From contig CAJNCA010000004.1 in NCBI GenBank assembly GCA_905221145.1, positions 1 to 64,000 on the forward strand: 64,000 bases of DNA. The letters run 5' to 3'. Source of the stretch: a bacterium. Its GTDB lineage: Bacteria; Bacillota; Bacilli; Lactobacillales; Streptococcaceae. The notes below the pieces were generated by a model, which made no database searches, was not told the DNA's origin, and saw only the letters and a program-made list of their open reading frames with translations. Below are positions 56,914-64,000 of the stretch, in pieces; the first letter of the stretch is position 1, and the number at the start of each line of letters is the position of its first letter. A program made the position numbers and the translations under genes.

Positions 56914-57894
56914 TCATTTTACATACTTAAAAGGAATCTCACTACCACATAGCCAGTTGAAGACTTGGTCATTGACAAAAACATTCATGGCTTCATGAGC
57001 ATACTCAGGCATGATACGATAGGCCTTATCACAGGTCAGACGATTATAAATCGCAAACTGGGTAATAGGATAGCAAACATCGTCGTCCAAGCCCGTAATC
57101 ATCTTGACCTCACCTTTGATACGATGGGCAAGATTTTTCACATCGATATAGGCAAGGGTCGCCATAATTTCCTCCTCGGTTTCATGGAAAGGATCGTGAA
57201 ACTTGAAATAACGGAAAAGTTCGTCATAGGCCTCGCTGGTATTCCCAATCTCAAGCACCCGTCTAAAGTCTGACAAGAAGGGATAGATGGCAACTGTTTT
57301 CTGAATCCGAGGATTGAGCGCTGCCGCAACCAAGGCTAGAGCACCACCTTGTGAGGCACCATAGCTAGAAAGCCTTTTCTCATCTACCTGAGGCAGACTA
57401 GCAATAATTTCAACCAACTGGTAAATGTCCAGATAAACATCCTTATAAAAGAGTTTCTCCCGACCTTCCACAGCACCACGGATGATATGCCCTTTCACCG
57501 TATTTCCAAGAGGAGAACGCAAGCCATCTTGTGAGTAACCTGACTGACCCCGCACATCCATGGAAACAACACCGTAACCAGCCACAGTATAGGCCAGCAT
57601 ATCTGCCCAGTCCCAGCCACGTCCCATATAACCATGAAAATGGAAGATTATTGGAACTTTCCCCTCAGTCTTTGGAAGAACGACACGTGCATAAACCTTG
57701 CCTGCATTAGTTCCTTCAAAAGTGATCTCAAAGAACTTGACTTGGGGAATATGGAAATCTCTTTCCTCCAACTGGTAGGCTGGAAGACTGGAAACTTTTT
57801 TCACTTCCTCATCCCAGAAAATATCAAAGTCTTCTGGAACCTCATCCCTTCCTAGATAGGTCTTAATTTCTTCTAATAAAGCTGGATTTTTCAT
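56914..57894 (-). CDS. axe1: Acetyl xylan esterase/cephalosporin-C deacetylase family esterase
   Basis: 326 residues from the ATG at 57892-57894, with AAAAGGAG upstream. The longer frame would run through a cre site. It is a CE7-type alpha/beta-hydrolase: nucleophile Ser in SSYGASQGGALAL, Asp in TGLDDDVC and His in PEYAHEAMN, with the family RGQSGYSQDG motif. No signal peptide, so it acts inside the cell on small acetylated sugars. Its promoter has the same layout as those of nanE and nanA, which suggests it removes acetyl groups from imported sialic acids or related glycans. Confidence 0.88.
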   Translation of the reverse strand: MKNPALLEEIKTYLGRDEVPEDFDIFWDEEVKKVSSLPAYQLEERDFHIPQVKFFEITFEGTNAGKVYARVVLPKTEGKVPIIFHFHGYMGRGWDWADMLAYTVAGYGVVSMDVRGQSGYSQDGLRSPLGNTVKGHIIRGAVEGREKLFYKDVYLDIYQLVEIIASLPQVDEKRLSSYGASQGGALALVAAALNPRIQKTVAIYPFLSDFRRVLEIGNTSEAYDELFRYFKFHDPFHETEEEIMATLAYIDVKNLAHRIKGEVKMITGLDDDVCYPITQFAIYNRLTCDKAYRIMPEYAHEAMNVFVNDQVFNWLCGSEIPFKYVK

Positions 57895-57912
57895 AGCATA
57901 CTCCTTTTGTTT

Positions 57913-57926
57913 TGTAATCGCTATCA
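57913..57926. promoter_or_regulatory. cre site at the esterase promoter
   Basis: TGTAATCGCTATCA matches all fixed positions of TGNAANCGNTNNCA. It lies at the expected transcription start, just downstream of the -10. Confidence 0.8.
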
Positions 57927-57928
57927 CA

Positions 57929-57957
57929 ACTGTAGCATATCTGAGAAATCAATGCAA
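57929..57957 (-). promoter_or_regulatory. Weak esterase promoter
   Basis: On the minus strand TTGCAT (57952-57957), a 17-bp spacer and TACAGT (57929-57934). Both hexamers are poor, as expected of an activator-dependent promoter. The pair was found by applying the geometry of the nanA and nanE promoters. Confidence 0.5.
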
Positions 57958-58014
57958 GGAAGAAGGATAAATAGAAAATGAATTTAGATTTTCTTACTTT
58001 TAGGATTGTGGATT

Positions 58015-58028
58015 GAAAGTAGTTTTAG
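58015..58028. promoter_or_regulatory. Candidate NanR operator, copy 3
   Basis: GAAAGTAGTTTTAG, one base different from copies 1 and 2, followed by AAAC as in copy 1. Centred 67 bp upstream of the -35 proposed above. Confidence 0.55.
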
Positions 58029-58033
58029 AAACG

Positions 58034-58058
58034 AAAAAAGAGCATTTTCGCTCTTTTT
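58034..58058 (-). terminator. Terminator after the 20-codon gene
   Basis: AAAAAGAGC pairs with GCTCTTTTT across a 6-nt loop. Confidence 0.8.
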
Positions 58059-58071
58059 ATCCTATTCAATC

Positions 58072-58134
58072 TTAGTTTTTTGCTTCTTTCTTTTGGAAAG
58101 TGGTTTGGTAATTTACTTTAATCGTTACTGTCAT
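58072..58134 (-). CDS. Putative 20-residue small protein
   Basis: ATG at 58132-58134, ending in TAA at 58072-58074, encoding MTVTIKVNYQTTFQKKEAKN. It is preceded by GAGG (58144-58147) at about 8 bp and followed 14 bp later by a strong intrinsic terminator, so the short frame has all parts of a gene. It is basic at the C-terminal end and has no membrane segment. The peptide could be an independent product or a leader. Conservation would decide. Confidence 0.55.
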   Translation of the reverse strand: MTVTIKVNYQTTFQKKEAKN

Positions 58135-58215
58135 ATGAGAGTCCTCGTTTCTTTTTGATGACTCTAGTATAAGGGTCAAACCTGAAAGCTAGCTTAAGTT
58201 TTCCCTAAAGAAAGC

Positions 58216-60231
58216 TTAATCTAAATGTTCTTTCTTTTCCAAATGAAGGGCAATCATGCGCCATTCTGGATCCTCTTGCCAGCCTTCTATCGAACTAATG
58301 TAGCTAGCAACCTTTCTGGCTTCTTCTAAAATCGGAAAATCTTCGATAATATCAGCTACCTGAAACTCTGGGAGCCCTGATTGTCTGGTTCCAAAAATCT
58401 CACCTGAACCCCGCATTTTCAAATCTTCCTCAGCTAGGACAAATCCATTAGTCGTTTCTGTCATGATGCGCATGCGGTCTTTCCCAGAATCCGTCTTGGG
58501 ATTGGCAACGAGAACAGCATAGGATTGCTTATCTCCCCGACCGACACGACCCCTGAGCTGGTGAAGCTGGCTGAGACCGAAGCGATCGGCATCCATGATA
58601 ATCATGACGGTCGCATTGGGCACATTGACCCCGACCTCGATAACCGTCGTTGAAACCAGAATATCCGTCTTTCTCTCTTTGAACTCCTGCATAATCTGGT
58701 CTTTTTCGTCACTCTTCATCTTACCATGTAACAGAGCAACCTCTGCCTTACCTGCAAAATGAGCCGTCAACTCCTCAGATAAAGCAATGGCATTTTTCAA
58801 ATCCAGAGCTTCTGATTCTTCAATCAAGGGAGAGATGACATAGGCTTGAGAACCTTTTTGGATTTCCCCCTCTAACCAAGTCAAAACCTGAGGCAGTTGC
58901 TCATGCTTAATCCAGCGCGTCACAATGGGCTTCCGCCCTGCCGGCATCTGGTCAATAATGGAAACATCCATATCGCCAAAGGCTGTGATGGCCAGCGTCC
59001 GTGGAATAGGAGTCGCCGTCATCATGAGGACATCTGGGTTGTCGCCTTTTTCTCTCAGAACACGCCTTTGCCCTACACCAAAGCGGTGCTGCTCATCGAT
59101 GATAATCAAGCCAAGGCGAGCATAATCCACCCCATCCTGAATCAGAGCGTGGGTTCCGATAATCAAATCAGCCTCACCCTTGGCAATGGTCTCCAAGACT
59201 TCTCTTTTTTCTGCAGCTTTTAAGGAACCTGTCAAGAGAGCCAGTTTCAAGTCTGGAAAAAGACCCTTCAAACTCTCAAAGTGTTGCTCTGCTAGAATCT
59301 CTGTTGGCACCATGAGGGCTGCTTGGTAGCCAGCCGTCACCGCTGCAAACATGGCCAAGCCAGCAACCACAGTTTTTCCACTCCCCACGTCCCCTTGTAG
59401 GAGACGATTCATGTGGTGGTCGGACTTCATATCTGTCAAAATTTCCTGCAAACTCTTTTCCTGAGCTTGTGTCAGGGCAAATGGCAGACTTTCTTTAACC
59501 GCCGACACTTTTTCCTGAGACCAATCCAGAACCAAACCACTTCCTTGAACTCTATTTTCAGACTTGAGCGTCTGCAATTGCATTTGGAAATAAAAGAGTT
59601 CCTCAAACTTGATACGGCGAAGGGCCTGCTTGTATTCTGCCAAATCCTTGGGGAAATGCATGGCGCGAACTGCCTGACAACGGGACATGAGTTTGTATTT
59701 GTCCATCAAAGACTGGGGCAGATTTTCCTCAATCAAGAGGTCCAACCCCTGATCAAAGGCCGTCTTAATAACCTTGACCAGACTGGCCTGACTGATTCCC
59801 TGAGCCAGACGATAGACAGGCTGGAGGTCATCTTCCACCTGAGCTAAGACCTTCATCCCTGTCAGACTAGCCTTGGCCCGGTCCCATTTCCCAAATACAG
59901 CCAAGGTTGCTCCCAACTCTATCTTATCAGCCAGATAGGGCTGGTTAAAGAAATTCACCGCAAAAACGACTTCTCCCTGCTTGAGGCTAAAGCGCAGACG
60001 ATTGCGCTTGAAACCATAATACTGGACACTGGCAGGAGTCACGACTTGACCAGACAAAACAGCCTTTTCTCCGTCTTCCAGCTCCAACACCTGCTTAGTT
60101 TTGAAATCTTCATAACGGAAAGGAAAGTAGAGCAAGAGGTCTTGCAAGTTTTCAATTCCTAGTTTGGCGTATTTCTCTGCTGACTTTGGTCCCACACCAG
60201 GTAAGACATGCAAGGGTTGATGTAGATTCAT
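58216..60231 (-). CDS. recG: ATP-dependent DNA helicase RecG
   Basis: 671 residues from the ATG at 60229-60231 (MNLHQPLHVLPGVGPKSAEK), the pneumococcal length. N-terminal wedge/OB domain (about 60-150), then superfamily 2 helicase motifs: GDVGSGKT (Walker A), IIDEQHRFG, TATPIPRT, and QLRGRVGRGD in the C-terminal lobe. It reverses stalled replication forks and processes branched DNA. Follows alr. Confidence 0.97.
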   Translation of the reverse strand: MNLHQPLHVLPGVGPKSAEKYAKLGIENLQDLLLYFPFRYEDFKTKQVLELEDGEKAVLSGQVVTPASVQYYGFKRNRLRFSLKQGEVVFAVNFFNQPYLADKIELGATLAVFGKWDRAKASLTGMKVLAQVEDDLQPVYRLAQGISQASLVKVIKTAFDQGLDLLIEENLPQSLMDKYKLMSRCQAVRAMHFPKDLAEYKQALRRIKFEELFYFQMQLQTLKSENRVQGSGLVLDWSQEKVSAVKESLPFALTQAQEKSLQEILTDMKSDHHMNRLLQGDVGSGKTVVAGLAMFAAVTAGYQAALMVPTEILAEQHFESLKGLFPDLKLALLTGSLKAAEKREVLETIAKGEADLIIGTHALIQDGVDYARLGLIIIDEQHRFGVGQRRVLREKGDNPDVLMMTATPIPRTLAITAFGDMDVSIIDQMPAGRKPIVTRWIKHEQLPQVLTWLEGEIQKGSQAYVISPLIEESEALDLKNAIALSEELTAHFAGKAEVALLHGKMKSDEKDQIMQEFKERKTDILVSTTVIEVGVNVPNATVMIIMDADRFGLSQLHQLRGRVGRGDKQSYAVLVANPKTDSGKDRMRIMTETTNGFVLAEEDLKMRGSGEIFGTRQSGLPEFQVADIIEDFPILEEARKVASYISSIEGWQEDPEWRMIALHLEKKEHLD

Positions 60232-60250
60232 GCTCACCCTCCTTTCTTTT

Positions 60251-61354
60251 CTAATAATATTCTCTCGGAATGCGGTCGCTGAGGAGACAAACCACCTCAT
60301 AGTTAATGGTTCCACGATAGGTCGCTACCTGAGTTGCTGTGATTTCCTTGTCTCCGTTAGTGCCGATCAGGGTAACTTTTGTTCCTAGCGGGTAAACCTT
60401 AGGCAGATGAATGGTAATTTGGTCCATAGAAACCCGCCCAACGATGGGGCAAGCTTGACCATCTACCAAGACAGAGAAATTTTGCATGTCTCGTGTCCAA
60501 CCATCCGCATAGCCGATTGGCACAGTCGCGATGACTTGCTCGCTGTCCGCTTGATAAGTTGCTCCGTAGCCCATGCAAGCCCCAGATTGAACTGTCTTGA
60601 CATGAACCAAGGCAGACTCCAAGGTCAAGGCTGGAATCAAGTCATAAGGCAAGTCCAAGACCTCTCCGCTTGGATTGAGACCATACATGGCATCTCCCAT
60701 ACGGACGGCGTTAAAAATGGTCTCTGCATGCCAAAGAGTCGTTGCCGAATTACTGGCGTGAACCAGGTCTGGAAGACCTTTCATACTGGCCAAAATAGTT
60801 TTAAAACGTTCTAACTGCTCATTAAAGTAGGTATCTGATTCCTCATCTGCAGTCGCAAAGTGGGTAAAGATTCCTTCAACGCGAGCACCATGTTGCTTGA
60901 GCAAGTCTTGAGCCTGATCAGCCTCACTGGCATCTCTAAAACCAATCCGTCCCATCCCTGAATCAATCTTGAGGTGGACTGTCAAACCTGTTAGGTCTGC
61001 TTCCTTAACTAAGAGTGCTTGAATCCACTCTAGCCCAGCCACTGTCAAGGTGATGTCGTATTCTTTAGCTAGAGCAACTGCTTCGATGTCAGAAACTCCT
61101 AAAATAAGGATTTTCTTACTGAGTCCAGCCTGTCTTAGTTCAATAGCCTCATCAATATTCGAAACGCAAAAACCATCGACATCATCTTGAATAGCTGTCG
61201 CAACGGCAACAGCCCCATGGCCATAAGCATTGGCCTTGACAACTGCAAATTTGAGCGTTCCTTCAGGGATATGAGCCCCCATTTGTTGAATATTTTGTCG
61301 AATAGCTCCCAGATGAATCAGAGCCTTGGTTGGTCTATGTGGACTAGCTTTCAT
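60251..61354 (-). CDS. alr: Alanine racemase
   Basis: 367 residues from the ATG at 61352-61354, the normal length. The PLP-binding Lys is in [14 protein letters not shown], the catalytic Tyr is in [10 protein letters not shown], and the C-terminal domain has [14 protein letters not shown]. It supplies D-Ala for peptidoglycan and teichoic acid. It overlaps the acpS stop by 11 bp. Confidence 0.97.
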   Translation of the reverse strand: MKASPHRPTKALIHLGAIRQNIQQMGAHIPEGTLKFAVVKANAYGHGAVAVATAIQDDVDGFCVSNIDEAIELRQAGLSKKILILGVSDIEAVALAKEYDITLTVAGLEWIQALLVKEADLTGLTVHLKIDSGMGRIGFRDASEADQAQDLLKQHGARVEGIFTHFATADEESDTYFNEQLERFKTILASMKGLPDLVHASNSATTLWHAETIFNAVRMGDAMYGLNPSGEVLDLPYDLIPALTLESALVHVKTVQSGACMGYGATYQADSEQVIATVPIGYADGWTRDMQNFSVLVDGQACPIVGRVSMDQITIHLPKVYPLGTKVTLIGTNGDKEITATQVATYRGTINYEVVCLLSDRIPREYY

Positions 61355-61706
61355 GATTTTCCTCCAAAATGACACTGGCTGTCACAAACTGATCTGTATG
61401 GCTGATAGACAGCCAAATCTTTCCTGAAAAAGGTGACTGACTAAAATAAGGCGCCCCGCGTTCATTGTTCAAGACTTCCAAATCTTGAAAACCGAGCTTG
61501 CCAATACCTGTTCCCATAGCCTTGGAAAAGGCTTCTTTAGCCGACCAGCGACCAGCCAAATATTCGATTTGTCTGCGCCCTTTGAGACTGGTGAAGCGTT
61601 CCATTTCCTTAGCGGTCAGCACGCGCTTGGCAAATCCTTCATGTCGTGTAACTGCGCTTCCTATCGAAGCCAATTCTTCGATATCAATTCCGTGTCCAAC
61701 TATCAT
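61344..61706 (-). CDS. acpS: Holo-[acyl-carrier-protein] synthase
   Basis: 120 residues from the ATG at 61704-61706 ([16 protein letters not shown]), the pneumococcal length. Magnesium site residues are in GIDIEE and [12 protein letters not shown]. It transfers phosphopantetheine from CoA to ACP. The ribosome site is weak (GATGAG), and an ATG two codons earlier is possible. It lies just downstream of the second DAHP synthase. Confidence 0.95.
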   Translation of the reverse strand: MIVGHGIDIEELASIGSAVTRHEGFAKRVLTAKEMERFTSLKGRRQIEYLAGRWSAKEAFSKAMGTGIGKLGFQDLEVLNNERGAPYFSQSPFSGKIWLSISHTDQFVTASVILEENHES

Positions 61707-61750
61707 TCTCATCAAAAGGAGTTGAGATTCCCCAACTCCATCCTTTTCAC

Positions 61751-62782
61751 TTATTTTGTCAAGGTAGCATAAAACTCTTCTACCAAAGCCTCTGTATTTT
61801 CCCAACCTAGGCAAGGGTCGGTAATAGAACATCCAAAGACCTCTGGTTGGTTTTGACGACCATCTGCTAGGTAAGATTCAATCATAAAGCCTCGAACTGT
61901 CTTTTTGATTTTCTCGTTCCAATCACGATTTTGCAAGGTCTGGCGAACAATTCGAATCTGCTCCATATATTGCTTGCCTGAATTATCATGGTTGGTATCG
62001 ATGAGAATAAAAGGATTTTCAAGTCCCATTGTCTCATAGCGTTCAATAGCATTTAGCAGAGTTTCGTAGTAAAAGTTAGGCTCATTTTTCCCATATTCAT
62101 TGACTGCGCCACGAAGAATAACGTGAGCCAAAGGATTTCCTGAAGTCTCAACTTCTTGGCCATGGAAGAGGAAGGTCTGTTTGTTCTGAGCGGCATAGAT
62201 ACCGTTAAACATAACACCAAGATTTCCAGAGGTTGGATTTTTCATCCCAACCGGTGCATCAATCCCTGAGGCCACAAAGCGGTGCTCTTGGTCTTCCACA
62301 GAACGAGCCCCTACAGCATGGTAGCTGACCAAATCATCTACCAATACCAGATTTGACGGATAAAGCATCTCATCTGCCGTTGTCAAACCAGTCTCTGTAA
62401 TCACGCGATAGTGCAACTGTCGCACAGCCTGCAAGCCATTAATCAGGCTTGGAGCCTTAGAAGTATCTGGCTGGTGTACCAAGCCTTTATAGCCATCTCC
62501 ATTGGTACGTGGTTTAGCAGTATAAACACGCATAACCATGAAAATCTTGTCCGCCACCTTCTTTTGCAAGGCAGATAAACGGCGGGCATATTCCAAGACA
62601 GCCTCTTCATTATCAGACGAGCAAGGACCAATCACCAAAAGGATACGGTCATCTTCCCCTGAAATAATGTCTGCCAATTCTCTGTCACGGCGCTCCTTTA
62701 GGCGCAATGCTTCCGCAGACAATTGGGTTTCTGCCTTGATTGCTTCAATATCGATTTCTTGACCTTTTTCAATAAATGCCAT
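61751..62782 (-). CDS. DAHP synthase (class I), second copy
   Basis: 343 residues. 3-deoxy-D-arabino-heptulosonate 7-phosphate synthase, catalysing the first shikimate step from PEP and erythrose 4-phosphate. Motifs [31 protein letters not shown], metal-site [11 protein letters not shown] and C-terminal SITDPCLGW are intact. It is one of two adjacent paralogues of identical length; pneumococcal annotations call the pair aroF/aroG in varying order. One bp separates the two genes. Confidence 0.94.
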   Translation of the reverse strand: MAFIEKGQEIDIEAIKAETQLSAEALRLKERRDRELADIISGEDDRILLVIGPCSSDNEEAVLEYARRLSALQKKVADKIFMVMRVYTAKPRTNGDGYKGLVHQPDTSKAPSLINGLQAVRQLHYRVITETGLTTADEMLYPSNLVLVDDLVSYHAVGARSVEDQEHRFVASGIDAPVGMKNPTSGNLGVMFNGIYAAQNKQTFLFHGQEVETSGNPLAHVILRGAVNEYGKNEPNFYYETLLNAIERYETMGLENPFILIDTNHDNSGKQYMEQIRIVRQTLQNRDWNEKIKKTVRGFMIESYLADGRQNQPEVFGCSITDPCLGWENTEALVEEFYATLTK

Positions 62783-62783
62783 C

Positions 62784-63815
62784 TTATTCTCCTAACGTTT
62801 GGTAGATTTCTCTGACAAGGGCTTCCGTATTTTCCCAGCCAAGGCAAGGGTCTGTGATAGACTTGCCAAATACTTCCGGTTCGTTTTGACGGCCGTCTTC
62901 TAGATAAGACTCAATCATAAAGCCACGAACGTACTGCTTGATTTTTTCATTCCAATCACGGTTAATCAAGGTCTGGCGGACAATTCGAATTTGGTCCATA
63001 TATTGCTTACCAGAATTGTCATGATTGGTGTCGACGATGATAAAGGGATTTTCCAAGCCCATTTTCTCATACTGGGCAATGGTATCTATCAAATTATCAT
63101 AGTAATAGTTAGGAATATTCTTACCATACTCATTAATCGCTCCACGAAGAATGGCGTGCGAAAGAGGATTACCAGTTGTTTCCACTTCTTTTCCTAGGAA
63201 AAGGAAGCTTTGTTTGTTTTGAGCAGCATAAATCCCATTAAACATAACATTGAGATTTCCTGAGGTTGGATTTTTAAAACCAGTCGCGAAATCTGCCCCA
63301 CTTGCCACAAAACGGTGTTGTTGGTCTTCAACTGAACGGGCACCAACAGCCATATAAGAAATCAAATCATCTACAAGCGGTAGATTTTCAGGATAAAGCA
63401 TTTCATCAGCTGTTGTCATACCAGTTTCCGTGATGACACGATAGTGAAGATGGCGCACAGCTTTGATCCCGTTGATGAGACTTGGCGCTTCTGCCGCATT
63501 AGGCTGGTGAATCAAGCCCTTATATCCATCCCCGTTGGTACGAGGTTTGGCAGTATAAACACGCATAACCATAAAGATACGGTCTGATACTTCTTCTTGC
63601 AAAGCTGCCAAACGCTTAGCGTACTCAAGGACAGCTTCTTCATTATCAGATGAGCATGGTCCGATTACCAAGAGAATCCGTTGGTCTTCTCCACGTATAA
63701 TGGCTTCTAGCTCTTGATCGCGCTGTGATTTTCTCTCCAAAGCTTGACCTTCCAATTTTGATAAGGCACGAACTTCTTCAATATTAATTTTAGGACTTTT
63801 TGCTGTAAATACCAT
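62784..63815 (-). CDS. DAHP synthase (class I), first copy
   Basis: 343 residues, strongly similar to the following gene throughout, with the same [40 protein letters not shown] and SITDPCLGW segments. The N-terminal 35 residues, where allosteric aromatic amino acids act in this class, differ most (EEVRALSKLEGQALERKSQR here against [20 protein letters not shown]). This suggests the copies differ in feedback sensitivity. AAGGAG precedes the ATG. Confidence 0.94.
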   Translation of the reverse strand: MVFTAKSPKINIEEVRALSKLEGQALERKSQRDQELEAIIRGEDQRILLVIGPCSSDNEEAVLEYAKRLAALQEEVSDRIFMVMRVYTAKPRTNGDGYKGLIHQPNAAEAPSLINGIKAVRHLHYRVITETGMTTADEMLYPENLPLVDDLISYMAVGARSVEDQQHRFVASGADFATGFKNPTSGNLNVMFNGIYAAQNKQSFLFLGKEVETTGNPLSHAILRGAINEYGKNIPNYYYDNLIDTIAQYEKMGLENPFIIVDTNHDNSGKQYMDQIRIVRQTLINRDWNEKIKQYVRGFMIESYLEDGRQNEPEVFGKSITDPCLGWENTEALVREIYQTLGE

Positions 63816-63838
63816 AACTCATCTCCTTATAAAGCAAA

Positions 63839-63877
63839 CGGATACCAAGTAAAAATTTACTTTTCACAAGGTATCCG
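63839..63877. other. Hairpin between secA and the DAHP synthase genes
   Basis: CGGATACC (63839-63846) pairs with GGTATCCG (63870-63877), and AAGTAAA with TTTACTT inside it. There is no clear T run in the direction of transcription. It could be a weak terminator for secA or part of the leader of the DAHP synthase genes. Confidence 0.5.
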
Positions 63878-63895
63878 CCTCTAAACTATCTCATT

Positions 63896-64000
63896 TTATT
63901 GTCTTTTACCGTGACAGTTTTTAAACTTCTTACCAGAACCACATGGGCAAAGTTCATTCCGTCCAATCTGGCTCAAATCCAAATCTTCTGGCATATTTGC
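63896..64000 (-). CDS. secA: SecA preprotein translocase ATPase, C-terminal end
   Basis: The last 34 codons, cut by the window edge. The tail reads [20 protein letters not shown] followed by KRQ and TAA. This is the zinc-binding C-terminal motif (C-x-C...C-H) that contacts SecB or the ribosome in SecA proteins. The preceding [10 protein letters not shown] fits the linker of streptococcal SecA. Confidence 0.92.
   Translation of the reverse strand, partial: ANMPEDLDLSQIGRNELCPCGSGKKFKNCHGKRQ

Noticed and set aside
59413..59847. Plus-strand open frame of 144 codons inside recG
   Set aside because: Antisense shadow of recG without start signals.

Overview
The window is chromosomal DNA of a Streptococcus of the mitis group, very close to S. 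pneumoniae. The evidence is low GC, the psaBCA-tpx manganese locus with psaR nearby, an ftsA-ftsZ-ylmE-sepF-ylmG-ylmH-divIVA-ileS cluster, pbp2b-recR, a choline-binding-type cell wall amidase, a BOX intergenic repeat, and gene order that from memory matches the pneumococcal SP_1632-SP_1702 region. Several sequences differ from the pneumococcal versions I remember. No sialidase genes are present in the sialic-acid region. I therefore favour S. mitis or a near relative over S. pneumoniae itself, without being able to prove the species.

Layout. 1-2.1 kb is an accessory scar: the end of an IS3-family element, a peptide-type ABC exporter, and decayed remains of a radical SAM/SPASM peptide maturase and an XRE regulator, i.e. 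a dead RiPP locus. 2.1-10.1 kb holds the BceRS-like two-component system, a lipase-like protein, a DUF218 protein, an Rrf2 regulator, a phosphodiesterase, psaR, pnuC and two tandem paralogous membrane proteins. 10.1-12.8 kb is rel-dtd. 12.9-17.7 kb is a more accessory stretch: an orphan lipoprotein, two zinc-ribbon proteins, a choline-binding amidase and a metallo-hydrolase. 17.9-23.1 kb is pepO, psaBCA and tpx. 23.2-31.4 kb holds an FtsX-type ABC pair, a GH95 fucosidase, gpmA, a small membrane protein and a nucleotidyltransferase. A BOX element follows, then ileS with its T-box. 34.8-40.6 kb is the division cluster. 40.8-47.5 kb holds a TIGR02206 membrane protein, nudix-murF-ddl and recR-pbp2b. 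47.7-57.9 kb is the sialic acid region: nanR, an inserted RelBE-type toxin-antitoxin pair, nanK, nanA lyase, a YesL protein, a YhcH/NanQ anomerase, a three-gene ABC importer, nanE and an acetyl esterase. 58-64 kb is a 20-codon small gene, recG-alr-acpS, two DAHP synthases and the end of secA.

How the parts work together. The nan genes form a complete uptake and catabolic route (import, anomerisation, cleavage to ManNAc, phosphorylation, epimerisation to GlcNAc-6-P). Its three main promoters share one layout: a dyad GAAAGTAGTTTCAG centred 67 bp upstream of the -35 element, with a CcpA-type cre site at or near the promoter core. PsaR can act on psaBCA through a palindrome that overlaps the psaB -35. 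The ileS gene has its own T-box between divIVA and the coding region.

The most noteworthy observations are the shared nan/esterase promoter architecture, the toxin-antitoxin insertion flanked by a duplicated terminator with a compensatory base-pair change, the deletion-fused RiPP remnant, the tiny gene upstream of the esterase, and several hairpins inside operons (psaC/psaA, ddl/murF, satA/permease, permease/yhcH). I found no CRISPR array, prophage, tRNA or rRNA.
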